Positions 33,501-47,205 of a stretch of DNA of 64,000 bases are shown in pieces; positions within the stretch are counted from its first letter, which is position 1; every line of letters begins with the position of its first letter. The position numbers and the translations under genes were made by a program. Location: positions 73,500,674 to 73,564,673 of the forward strand of contig NC_054706.1 of NCBI RefSeq assembly GCF_016097555.1. Reading direction: 5' to 3'. A model generated the notes under the pieces. It saw nothing but the letters and a program-made list of their open reading frames with translations, was not told the origin of the DNA and ran no database searches. This DNA comes from Gigantopelta aegis. Its lineage: Eukaryota; Mollusca; Gastropoda; Neomphalida; Peltospiridae.

Positions 33501-36500
33501 AGGACTAAGTATAATAGGACAACGATGAAGATTGTGATCGAGGCAGTAATAGGACTTGGCATAATAGGACAACGATGAAGATGATGATCGAGGCAGTAAT
33601 AAGAGGTAAGTATAATAGGACAACGATGAAGATTGTGATCGAGGCAGTAATAGGACTTGGCATAATAGGACAACGATGAAGATGATGATCGAGGCAGTAA
33701 TAAGACTAGGTATAAAAGGACTAGGTACAATAGGACAACGATGAAGATGATGATCGAGGTAGTAATAGAACTAGGTATAATAGGACAACGATGAAGATGA
33801 TGATCGAGGTAGTAATAGGACTAGGTATAATAGGACAACGATGAAGATTGTGATCGAGGTAGTAATAGAACTAGGTATAATAGGACAACGATGAAGATGA
33901 TGATCGAGGTAGTAATAGGACTAGGTATAATAGGACAACGATGAAGATTGTGATCGAGGTAGTAATAGGACTAGGTATAATAGGACAACGATGAAGATTG
34001 TGATCGAGGTAGTAATAGGACTGGGTATAAGAGGAAAACGATGAATATCGTGGTCGAGGTAGTAATAGGACTGGGTATAAGAGGACAAGGATGAAGATGA
34101 TGATCGAGGCAGTAATAGGACTGGGCATAATAGGACAACGATGAAGATGATGATCGAGGTAGTAATAGGACTGGGTATAAGAGGACAAGGATGAAGATGA
34201 TGATCGAGGCAGTAATAGGACTGGGCATAATAGGACAACGACGAAGATGGTGATCGAGGTAGTAATAGGACTAGGTATAATAGCACAACGATGAATATCG
34301 TGATCGAGGTAGTAATAGGACTGGGTATAAGAGGAAAACAATGAATATCGTGGTCGAGGTAGTAATAGGACTGGGTATAAGAGGACAAGGATGAAGATGA
34401 TGATCGAGGCAGTAATAGGACTGGGCATAATAGGACAACGATGAAGATGATGATCGAGGTAGTAATAGGACTGGGTATAAGAGGACAACGATGAAGATGG
34501 TGATCGAGATAGTAATAAGACTAGGTATAAGAGATCAACGATGAAGATGGTGATCGAGATAGTAATAAGACTAGGTATAAGAGGTCAACGATGAAGATGG
34601 TGATCGAGATAGTAATAAGACTAGGTATAAGAGAATAACGATGAATATGATGATCGAGGTAGTAATAGGACTAGGTATAAGAGGTCAACGATGAAGATGG
34701 TGATCGAGATAGTAATAACACTAGATATAAGAGATCAACGATGAAGATGGTGATCGAGATAGTAATAAGACTAGGTATAAGAGAATAACGATGAAGATGG
34801 TGATCCAGATAGTAGTAAGACTAGGTATAAGAGGTCGTGATCGAGGTAGTAATAAGACTAGGTATAAGAGGACTAGGTATAAGAGGTCGTGATTTAGGTA
34901 GTAATAAGACTAGGTATAAGAGGTCAACGATGAAGATGGTGATCGAGGTAGTAATAGGACTAGGTATAAGAGGTCGTGATCGAGATAGTAATAAGACTAG
35001 GTATAAGAGGACTAGGTATAAGAGGTCGTGATCGAGGTAGTAACAAGACTAGGTATAAGAGGTCTTGATCGAGGTAGTAATAAGACTAGGTATAAGAGGT
35101 CAACGATGAAGATGGTGATCGAAGTAGTAATAGGACTAGGTATAAGAGGTCGTGATCGAGATAGTAATAAGACTAGGTATAAGAGAACTAGGTATAAGAG
35201 GTCGTGATCGAAGTAGTAATAAGACTAGGTATAAGAGGATCACGATGAAGATGGTGATCGAGGTAGTAATAAGACTAGGTATAAGAGGTCAACGATGAAG
35301 ATGGTGATCGAGGTAGTAATAGGACTAGGTATAAGAGGTCGTGATCGAGATAGTAATAAGACTAGGTATAAGAGGATAGCGATGAAGATAGTGATCGAGA
35401 TAGTAACAGGAGTAGGTATAAGAGAATAACGATGAAGATGGTGATCGAGATAGTAATAAGACTAGGTATAAGAGGTCAACAATGAAGATGGTGATCGAGG
35501 TAGTAATAGGACTAGGTATAAGAGGTCAACGATGAAGATGGTGATCGAGATAGTAATAAGACTAGGTATAAGAAGTCAACGATGAAGATGGTGATCAAGA
35601 TAGTAATAAGACTAGGTATAAGAAGTCAACGATGAAGATGGTGATCGAGGTAGTAATAAGACTAGGTACAATAGGACAACGATGAAGATGGTGATCGAGG
35701 TAGTAATAGAACTAGGTATAATAGGACAACGATGAAGATGATGATCGACGTAGTAATAGGACTGGGTATAAGAGGAAAACGATGAATATCGTGGTCGAGG
35801 TAGTAATAGGACTGGGTATAATAGGACAACGATGAAGATTGTGATCGAGGTAGTAATAGGACTAGGTATAATAGGACAACGATGAAGATGATGATCGAGG
35901 TAGTAATAGAACTAGGTATAATAGGACAACGATGAAGATTGTGATCGAGGTAGTAATAGGACTGGGTATAAGAGGAAAACGATGAATATCGTGGTCGAGG
36001 TAGTAATAGGACTGGGTATAATAGGACAACGATGAAGATTGTGATCGAGGTAGTAATAGGACTAGGTATAATAGGACAACGATGAAGATGATGATCGAGG
36101 TAGTAATAGAACTAGGTATAATAGGACAACGATGAAGATTGTGATCGAGGTAGTAATAGGACTGGGTATAAGAGGAAAGCGATGAATATCGTGGTCGAGG
36201 TAGTAATAGGACTGGGTATAAGAGGACAAGGATGAAGATGATGATCGAGGCAGTAATAGGACTGGGCATAATAGGACAACGATGAAGATGATGATCGAGG
36301 TAGTAATAGGACTGGGTATAAGAGGACCAGGATGAAGATGATGATCGAGGCAGTAATAGGACTGGGCATAATAGGACAACGACGAAGATGGTGATCGAGG
36401 TAGTAATAGGACTAGGTATAATAGCACAACGATGAATATCGTGATCGAGGTAGTAATAGGACTGGGTATAAGAGGAAAACGATGAATATCGTGGTCGAGG

Positions 36501-39500
36501 TAGTAATAGGACTGGGTATAAGAGGACAAGGATGAAGATGATGATCGAGGCAGTAATAGGACTGGGCATAATAGGACAACGATGAAGATGATGATCGATG
36601 TAGTACTAGGACTGGGTATAAGAGGACTAGGTATAATAGGACAACGATGAAGATGATGATCGAGGTAGTAATAGGACTAGCTATAATAGGACTAGGTATA
36701 ATAGGACAACGATGAATATTGTGATCGAGGTAGTAATAAGACTAGGTATAATAGGACAACGATGAAGATGATGATTGACGTAGTAATAGGACTGGGTATA
36801 AGAGGAAAACGATGAATATCGTGGTCGAGGTAGTAATAGGACTGGGTATAATAGGACAACGATGAAGATTGTGATCGAGGTAGTAATAGGACTAGGTATA
36901 ATAGGACAACGATGAAGATGATGATCGAGGTAGTAATAGAACTAGGTATAATAGGACAACGATGAAGATTGTGATCGAGGTAGTAATAGGACTGGGTATA
37001 AGAGGAAAACGATGAATATCGTGGTCGAGGTAGTAATAGGACTGGGTATAAGAGGACAAGGATGAAGATGATGATCGAGGCAGTAATAGGACTGGGCATA
37101 ATAGGACAACGATGAAGATGATGATCGAGGTAGTAATAGGACTGGGTATAAGAGGACCAGGATGAAGATGATGATCGAGGCAGTAATAGGACTGGGCATA
37201 ATAGGACAACGACGAAGATGGTGATCGAGGTAGTAATAGGACTAGGTATAATAGCACAACGATGAATATCGTGATCGAGGTAGTAATAGGACTGGGTATA
37301 AGAGGAAAACGATGAATATCGTGGTCGAGGTAGTAATAGGACTGGGTATAAGAGGACAAGGATGAAGATGATGATCGAGGCAGTAATAGGACTGGGTATA
37401 ATAGGACAACGATGAAGATGATGATCGATGTAGTACTAGGACTGGGTATAAGAGGACAAGGATGAAGATGATGATCGAGGCAGTAATAGGACTAAGTATA
37501 ATAGGACAACGATGAAGATTGTGATCGAGGTAGTAATAGAACTAGGTATAATAGGACAACGATGAAGATGATGATCGAGGTAGTAATAGGACTAGGTATA
37601 ATAGGACAACGATGAAGATTGTGATCGAGGTAGTAATAGGACTAGGTATAATAGGACAACGATGAAGATTGTGATCGAGGTAGTAATAGGACTAGGTATA
37701 ATAGGACAACGATGAAGATGATGATCGAGGCAGTAATAGGACTAGGTATAAAAGGACAACGATGAAGATGATGATCGAGGCAGTAATAGGACTAGGTATA
37801 ATAGGACTAGGTATAATAGGACAACGATGAAGATTGTGATCGAGGCAGTAATAGGACTAGCTATAATAGGACAACGATGAAGATGATGATCGAGGCAGTA
37901 ATAGGACTAGCTATAATAGGACTAGGTATAATAGGACAACGATGAATATTGTGATCGAGGCAGTAATAGGACTAGCTATAATAGGACAACGATGAAGATT
38001 GTGATCGAGGTAGTAATAGGACTAGGTATAATAGGACAACGATGAAGATTGTGATCGAGGCAGTAATAGGACTAGCTATAATAGGACTAGGTATAATAGG
38101 ACAACGATGAATATTGTGATCGAGGTAGTAATAAGACTAGGTATAATAGGACAACGATGAAGATGATGATCGACGTAGTAATAGGACTGGGTATAAGAGG
38201 AAAACGATGAATATCGTGGTCGAGGTAGTAATAGGACTGGGTATAAGAGGACAAGGATGAAGATGATGATCGAGGCAGTAATAGGACTGGGTATAAGAGG
38301 AAAACGATGAAGATGGTGGTCGAGGTATTAATAGGACTGGGTATAAGAGGAAAACTATGAAGATGGTGGTCGAGGTAGTAATAGGACTGGGTATAAGAGG
38401 ACAAGGATGAAGATGATGATCGAGGCAGTAATAGGACTATGTATAAGAGAACAACGATGAATATCGTGGTCCAGGTAGTAGTGGGTTGGGTTAAGAAGAG
38501 GACAATGAGGGTGGTGAAGGTAGGACTAAGCTTAAGACAGATGATATAAAAATATACCTAGCAGTCAAGGGGCGGCACGTAGCCGAGTTGTTAAGCGTAC
38601 GCTTTATGCGCGGTCCGGCTGGGGTCGAATCATCTCGCTGGACCCATTGGGCTATACTCATTCCAGCCATTGCACCACGACTGTTAAATAAAAGACTGTG
38701 GTATTTACTATCCTGTCTGTGGGATAGTGCATATACAGTATCCTTTGCTACTAATGCAAACATATAGCAGGGTTTCTCTCTAAGACCATATGTCAAAATT
38801 ACGAAATGTCTGACACCCAATAGCCGATGCTTAATAAATCAATGTGCTCAAGTGGTGTCGTTAAACAAAACAAACTTTTACCTAGCAGTCACGGCATGAC
38901 CGATGCCGTAACTAGCGTGCGTGTGTTCGGTCATCTTGGGGGAATCGGTCGTTCCGCTGGTAAAGAAGATCGACATCGGCTCATCGGAACGGGTGTCCAC
39001 GCACTGAAATGATGGAATTGTCAATCTTCATACAAAAAATGTCATAAATGTGAGGGAAAAAAACAAAAACCCTTTAAAAACATTTTTTTTTTAATCGTTA
39101 AAAATATATAAAACCGATAGGACCAGAAAGAATAGAGTTCATTTAATTTAAAGAAAGTTATAAAAGAGTATGCTCAATTATATATTGATAAAATGTAATA
39201 AAATAATGTCTACCTCAAAAACGTCCGTCGATTTTTCATCAAGCTCATGAAAATTCAACCAACCCGGCCTGTTAAAAGAAATAACACCGTAAAAGTAGTG
39301 ATGTACACTGCATTTTATTACATGTCACTGGCGAACGCAAACATACACACAATATTGTTATGAAATGTTATTGAAAAGTTATATTACTTAAAATGTATAA
39401 GTACCATGCTCGTTAAAGAGAAAACAGAACATAGAAGTGGGTGAAAATACAGGTAAATGTGCCTTTTGAAGGTTTTCCTATTTCAGAATCTAAACCAACT

Positions 39501-41013
39501 TATCTATAATTTCACAACTATAATTCCAATCCCCTTGCATTCTTGGCTCCTATGAACCCAGGAATAATCAATGTGAACAACCTGGCAGTGATGGCTATAT
39601 TACCAGGCTATGTCCCACATCTGGCCGCAATTACCCTGAATATGAATTTTTATATTAATCTGCAACATCTAGCCCGCTTCCCATTTAGGGCCGCAATTAA
39701 TCTAAGTATGAATAATTATGTATCAAACTGCAAATCTTGTTACTGTTACTTTATTAACGTGTCTATATCCAAAAGAGGTTCAGGCACTTTATGTCACTAG
39801 GCCATGCCTCTCCTAATTTCGCAATTACCCTTAATATGGATTTTTATTTTTAAAATTGCAATAAACCATGTTACCAGACCATGTTCTACAACTGGCAGCG
39901 ATTACCCTGGATATGGATTTTTATATCAAACCGCAATAAATCCTAAATATGGACAATTATATTAACCTCTAATATCAAAAATGTATTATCATTCATTTAT
40001 ATATTAAATATTGATCAGTCCCTACTTTCTAAATCTAAAAATACGTTTTAAATAAAGAGTATCATAAATGAAACATACCTAGTCTCTGACTTGGGACCAA
40101 CTACCACTCTGTGAGTCAAGTGAGGACTTTCGTCTGCTACCTGATGGGAAAACAATGAGACAATAAATTATGACAAAATGGAGTTGTGTGGGTTACAATC
40201 TTCTTTCGGTTGTGCTAAAGTTTATTTTGATACCACTAGAACATAGAGCAAAAATATTTAAACATGCAAAGTGTAAAAAAAACACCCCAACTTTGTTAAA
40301 AGTTTGTATTCAAAGCTATAGTCTGTTGTTACTCGGAATAGGGGTAACTTCGGACTTTGGTAACTTCGGCCTGGTAACTTCGGACCCGAGTAATCTCGGC
40401 CCCAGGTAATCTCGGACGCCATCGGCTTAGTTAAGAGGAATTCCGATGACATTTTTCTACTGGTCTCGACGGCACAGTGCCTAAGCAAACGTCGGTCTTA
40501 CAAGGATGACAGGTGCATGGTTCGCATCCTGGTTCCGACTCCAGCCCAGAGTGAGTTCTTAAGGGCACAACGGGTAGATGTAAGGCCACTACACCCTCCT
40601 TTTTTCTCATTAATACTCTCAATAACATATATTTACTAACAATTAACCACTGAGGTGTGTGCCATAACAAGTGTGCTTGAACCTTAATTGAATATAAGCA
40701 CGAAAATAGTTGAAATGAAATATGTTTTTTTCATTTTATGGCATATGCAGTTCAAACGTTCATTTCAATACGCATATTTCTCCAAAAGTATGGGACATAT
40801 ACCCAGTTGCACATATATTTTATTTCTAGTAAATAAAACAAGAAGTTTCAATTTCATATATATCTTTATTTTCTAAACATTTTTAAATATTTTGTTAAGA
40901 CAGTTTTTACCAGTTGTGTTTAAAATCCAGTTTAATAGTACATACTCTAGATATATCTGCTGGACAATTATCATCATTCTTTACGCGTCGTGAATACAAA
41001 ATATATACTAAAC

Positions 41014-41057
<44 letters not shown>

Positions 41058-41077
41058 GTATACGTATACGTATATGC

Positions 41078-41159
<82 letters not shown>

Positions 41160-44100
41160 CAAACGTAAAAGTAAAATCCTGAATAAATAAATGTTGTGTT
41201 TTTTTTAATTTATATGCTTACATCAATAAACTAAAACAATTTGTGATAACATCAAATATTATATAAACGATTAAGCACTATTTTTATTAATCAGTGATCT
41301 AGGCATACAGTTTCTAAAAGTAAACTGAAAGTTCACAGTTGTCAGAGAATTGTAGACCACATGTCTCATTCTACTGGACGGGTCCATTTAATTTGGAACA
41401 TGAACGTAGAAGCTGCAGCGCACTACGTGAGCCTTCCACATATTCTCCCCAGTACTTTAAGATTTTTCTTTGAAGATCCCGGTATTTTTTTTCTTGGTGA
41501 CGTTTCTGTTTTGACTCGCTCACCAATCGAACTTGAAGGGTACCAAGCAGGGTAATCAGCATATAAAATGGCATATGTGGGCGACCACGTTTATTTTGTC
41601 TGTTGTGCCACCCTTCAATATCATTATTTGTACGGATACTGAGTCCGTAGACGCTCCAAGATGATGGTGGCCAAACAGCGCTCGTGATCCAGGTATTGCC
41701 GACATATTCAAACAGGGCTTTTAGATTACAGTTCACATACACTAAATGGCCTCTCAATGCATTTTTACCAATGGCTAAATTGGGATTGTTTGATAGGTAT
41801 TAAAATGCTTATATGCCGAGGATTCAAACATGCTTAATGTGGGCATAACATCTGATTAAAATCAGGAACACCTACCAAATCAAACCATATTAAGAAGGGG
41901 ACGGGGTATGAGCAGAATAAATGTTTAAAAGTTAATAAACAAAATATAGACAACAAAATGTACAATGAATATATAATAATGTTTAATTAAATAAAAAAAA
42001 CTCATCTTGAAATAATAATATCAGGTTGTTTCACAACAAAAATTCGTTTGCGTATAACCCAGATATAAGTTGCTTTCATTAATACAGAGGCCGAGATTAC
42101 CGGTCCGAAAGTACCTGGGGCCGAGATTACTCGGGTCCGAAGTTACCAGGCCGAAGTTACCAAAGTCCGAAGTTACCACGTTCCGTTACTCGAACCCAGC
42201 GGAAGACCACATCTGACAAGTATTTTATTGATGAACTCGGGGGAGGGGATTTTTTGTTGGGGGGGTGTGTTTTATTTGGAGGGATTTTCGGCGGTGCACC
42301 AGATATATAAAACCATAAAGACTCCAAAATCAGTTGTTGCTACTTTCGAAATGTGTCCATGATAGCCGCCATCTTGAATTATGTTAATAAGTCACTTGGT
42401 ATTTTTGTGTGTAGGCGTACGCAAGACACCATTCATCTTGTCTTCATCCTTGACAACTACCGTTTAAACTATAATGTCTATATGGCGTATTGTGTGTTCA
42501 ACTGCTGAACTTTCTGTTCCATGACAGTGATTCATTTTTTTTATCTTTGCTCCATAATCACACGACATGATCCTGACCTTAGTAAACACAAACATTCAAG
42601 ACAGCTGGGGAACGTTCAGTCAACCATGGTTTTTACGCTGTAACCGAACGACCACTTCGGGAACCAGTCAATATTATAATAGTAGTTTGCAAACCATTAG
42701 CGAAAAACAGCTGGGAGAACTTAACCCTGAGAAATGTACGAGTGGTCGAGCAATCAGGGCCGGTCGTTCGTTAGTCCGTGACTACTATGAAAGAAGACGA
42801 TGGTACAAGTGGAATTGTTCGCAATCGCTTGGCATACGTTCAGTCAGCTGGTTTGAGTTGAGTTGGGGTTTTGCTAAAAGTTTGCAAATTACCGGCATTT
42901 TGACTGGTTCCCGAAGTGGTCATTCGGTTCATTGTGTAACGTAAAAATCAGTTTGCAAGCGTTACTAACAAACGGCTGGCTGAACTCACACCCGATTAAA
43001 ATTAACTGAGTTTTTGTTCAACTACATCACTAGAGCACATTGATTTATTAATCATCGGCTATTGGATGTCAAACATTTGGGTGTTTTTTTTGGCATATTG
43101 TCTTAGAGAGGAAATTCGCTACATTTTTCCATTAGTAGCAAGGGATCTTTTATATGCACCATCCTACAGACAGGACAGCACATACCACGGCCTTTGATAT
43201 ACCAGTTGTGGTGCACTGGCTGGAACGAGAAATAGCCCACAGACATGGTAAGGAAATATATATCCTAAACCGACAAGTGCATCAGGCTTTACCACTGGGC
43301 CACGTCCCCCACCCCACCCCCACCCTCACCCTCACCCTCGATTAAGCTATTGTACATGTTATAAATACTATTTGAGATTATTGTTTCCAGTAGTTTACCT
43401 GCTCCACTTGATCAGCCGTGGCCGGGTTTGTGATGATGCATTTAGCCTTGGATGCTAGCAGTCGGTGTTTGATGTCGCTCCCCTTCAACATTGTCGTGCC
43501 ACAAACTGTTATTATTCCTGAATGAAAACATGGGGCTGAGTGTAGCTCAGTAGTAAAACCTCATATGAGGCGTAAAGAGTTATATGATAGATAACTGTGT
43601 AGGACAAAAAATGTTAATCTCTGTTTTACATACTCTAAAGGACAGGAGAGGGGAGAAATGAACGGGGGGAAAAGGTGGGGTACTAAACAGTGGGGGGGGG
43701 GGGGGGGGGAGCGCAGGACTGAGAAGGGAAGCACAAAGGAAAGAAATACACCGCTTCTTTAGATTTAATCAGAAGAGGTAGGGGAGTCATTTTTGAAGAT
43801 GTGAATCGAATATTGATACTGTCAATTTTAAAGCGTTATTTTTCAGAAGAGCGATATTTCGCGCACGCAAGTTCATGCTGCAGGCGCGATTGTGCGCGTT
43901 ATGAGCGGTCGCTCCTCTTATATTTTACAATAACCTGGGTCATAGCACAAATTACAAGGATGACCCAGATTATTACCTTCGTAGCCTATATATTACATAT
44001 ACTACAACCGTATCAGTGTTAACAGAAATTAGGTACTTGTATATTTGTTAGTTTCAAGGTTATTCTTTGTCAGTTAGTAAACGAGAATACAAACAGTTTT

Positions 44101-47100
44101 CTTTTAAATGTATACAGGGCCGTACCAAACTAAAAGTAATGGGGAGGGGTGCAGTACAATCTTAAAGGGACCATGTAACAGCAAACAATATATAAAAATA
44201 TGCTGGTTTTCTCTAGCTAGGCAAAAAGGGAAGTTTTAAACTGAAATTACTTTTTGTTTGGGTGGGACAGCAAATTTCACCTTTCTACCGTGAATTCCTG
44301 TCCTCTGTTTAATTTACAATGTTCACTGGCGTAGGAAGCGGGGGGAGGGGGACATGTGCCCCCCTCTTTTCAGATCTTTTGCTTTATATTTGCTTTATAA
44401 TAGTGTAAAAGTGTGTAAATATAAAAGTGTGCCCCCCACTTTTTGGCACCTTCCTACGCTCGTGATTTTCAAACTATGAATCTATATTATTTGCTTAATT
44501 CACTTGTATTTGACCTTAGAAACCTGTTTACATACATAGAAATTAATATCCGTTTATATAGGTAAACTGTATAGTGGCCTTTTTAGGAGGGGTAGTATAT
44601 GATTGATCAGGGCCGTACCCTGATCGAAATTTTAGGGTGGGGGGGCACTACTTTTTATAAACAAATGAAACACTATACAAATTAAACCCTGAGATGTGTA
44701 TGTAATTTTGTGGAGTAAAAAAAAGAGAAAGAAACGGCCCTGTTGGTTTTGTTTCTGTTTGTTTCTTTTGCCATTACCAGCTCTAATAGCAGCTAAGTTG
44801 ATGAGCCACCACTCTGGAACTCTGGGAAGGATGATGATCACGATGTCACCACGTGTTAAACCACACACACCAGTCAGAACGTTCGCCACCCTACAGACAG
44901 AACAATCATATTACAGCTTACACAAAACATATTTTTCCTGCTCTTTATATACATAGATGGTAAGCTTACGATTTGTGAAACTGACATCATTGACCCATCT
45001 CTGATACGGCAACTTTCGTTCTATATTGAATATATATATAATGTTCAAAACAAGTAGGAGATATTCAAATGTATCACAATATAACAGAGATTTATTAATT
45101 TTTATTGTGATATTAAAACACAAGCACTCGTGTGACAAGGGACTGGCATTAAAGATTATAGCCAGGCGAGTGATGTAGGTCCGGAGAAGAGACAGATCAT
45201 CGGCAATAGGGGTGGTGCTTGTCAATTTGACATTTTCAATATTTCCACTAGTAACGGGTAAAACCCCCGCGGTTCGCCAAGCACGCACGAATCCGAAGTG
45301 GCATGCTCCTGATTAAACGTCCAGTAACGTTTTGGGGGATCCTGTCCCATTCCTCTTGGAGAGCGGTGCCTAATTCAGCCAAGTTGGTTGTCTAATGCTG
45401 ACGTTCTCGGAGACTCGTCCGATGATGTCCCACATGTGCTCAGTGGGTGAACGGTCTGGGCTTAGAGCTGACCACGGTAGTGTGGCGATATTCTGTTGCT
45501 ACAGATACGCAGTGATCAGTAGACTTCGGTGAGCACGAGAGTTGTCATCATGAAAAACACAATGGCATCCAACCTGACGTGCGAAGGGCACAACGATCGG
45601 TGTAAGGATGTTGTCACGGTAGTACTTCCCAGTGACCCTCCCATGAACAATATGCAGCTGGATTCTGGCAGACATGGTGATGCCATCCCACACACCATAA
45701 CGGACCCTCCTCCAAATCGGTCATGACGAACGTCGACGTTGGCGTCATCATGGAAGTCTTCTAGTGTGAATCTGGACTTCTGAAAACATTACCTGAACCC
45801 AACGCCTGTTAGCCCAATGTCTACACCATTGGTGTCTGGCAGCAATGTGTCTCGCAGTCAAATGTGGGGTAACGTAGGGTCGACATGCGTGGATGTTACT
45901 TCTATGTAGTCTGTTACGAATAGTCTGACCAGACACTGTAACGCCAGTTGTAACATGGAGTTCTCTTGCGATTTGACTGGCTATTTGACCTCGATTCCTC
46001 AACGTGCAAGTCCTAATGAAGAGGTCCTTGGTCCTTCGCCGTTCTGAACGGGGACGATCATCCACATTTCCGGTTTGTCGATATCGGGCCCACAATCGGC
46101 TAATGACTGATTGTGACACATTAAGTCTGCGGGCCACAATTCGCTGGGTGGTGCCAACTTAGAGCATGCCTACAGCCCTGAGACGTTCCTGACGTTGGAG
46201 ACGTCGCATTGTTGAAACGTTACACAATGTTGTAAAGAATGTGACAGCAAGTATTTGATCTACGTGAACATACAATTTAAATTATTTCTATGTATTACGC
46301 TAGTAACGTTTTGATGGTACTTCGGTGGTGTCGTGATTAAACTATCGGACATAAGGCTGGTAGGTACTGGGTTCACAGCCCGATACCGGATCTCACCCAG
46401 AGCGAGTTTTAACGACTCAATGGGTAGGTGTAAGACTTCTACACCCTTTTCTTTCTGACTAACCACTAACAACTAACCCACTGTCCTGGATGAACAGCCC
46501 AGATAGCTACGGTGTGTGCCCAGGACAGCGTGCTTGAACCTTAATTGGATATAAGCACGAAAATAAGTTGAAATGAAATGATAGTACTTCAACATCTTTG
46601 TTATTAATGTGGAATGTGTAGCGAATACTGAGTTAAGTTATTTAAAATTACGCTTTGTAGGTAATAAAGAAACTATTACACTTGCACATTTATTAAACTC
46701 GTTTATGCATTGTTTTTTAACCTCTATCTTGCTCGGGAAATAAACAATTGCTATAAATTTCTTATGATACACCTGACTTGTAACAATCAATGACATGTAC
46801 CTTTGACTTAGCCTGGAGAGATCCTGGAAGCTCCATTTGACTTCCGGTTTCGTACTGGAAATCCACCAGAATGCTGGCAAAGTAGTTCTTTTACCAGTCT
46901 TGAAACAAAAGATATAAAGATAACGTGAGCACGAGAATATGGACGAAATATTCGATTACTTTTAATTTCCATATTCAAAAACGCAAGTATCGAATTAAAG
47001 TTACTAACTTCTTTTTTATATTTTAAATCTAATCATTGTGAAATCAGGCTGTACTTAGCCCAAAGTACATAAAGTAGGGGAGTGAAAACAACATAATCAT

Positions 47101-47117
47101 GGCAAAGTAATATGGAG

Positions 47118-47205
<88 letters not shown>

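Larger units (their letters stand above)
40336..42184 (-). mobile_element. MULE-like DNA transposon with iteron-bearing terminal repeats
   Basis: The flanking words gttactcg at 40328-40335 and 42185-42192 form an 8-bp target duplication. The terminal inverted repeats are about 85 bp and share aacttcggactttggtaact, tcggcctggtaacttcgga and cccgagtaatctcggcccca. They are made of repeated GTAACTTCGG / GTAATCTCGG words. Inside is a transposase remnant at 41371-41757, a SINE and an AT/GT tract. It lies in the intron between ACSM exons 4 and 5. Confidence 0.82.

Noticed and set aside
31620..38404. Long minus-strand open frames rich in Leu, Ser and Tyr, up to 235 codons
   Set aside because: They are translations of the 50-bp minisatellite in several phases and repeat every 150 nt. 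They have no start context or domain and lie inside an ACSM intron.
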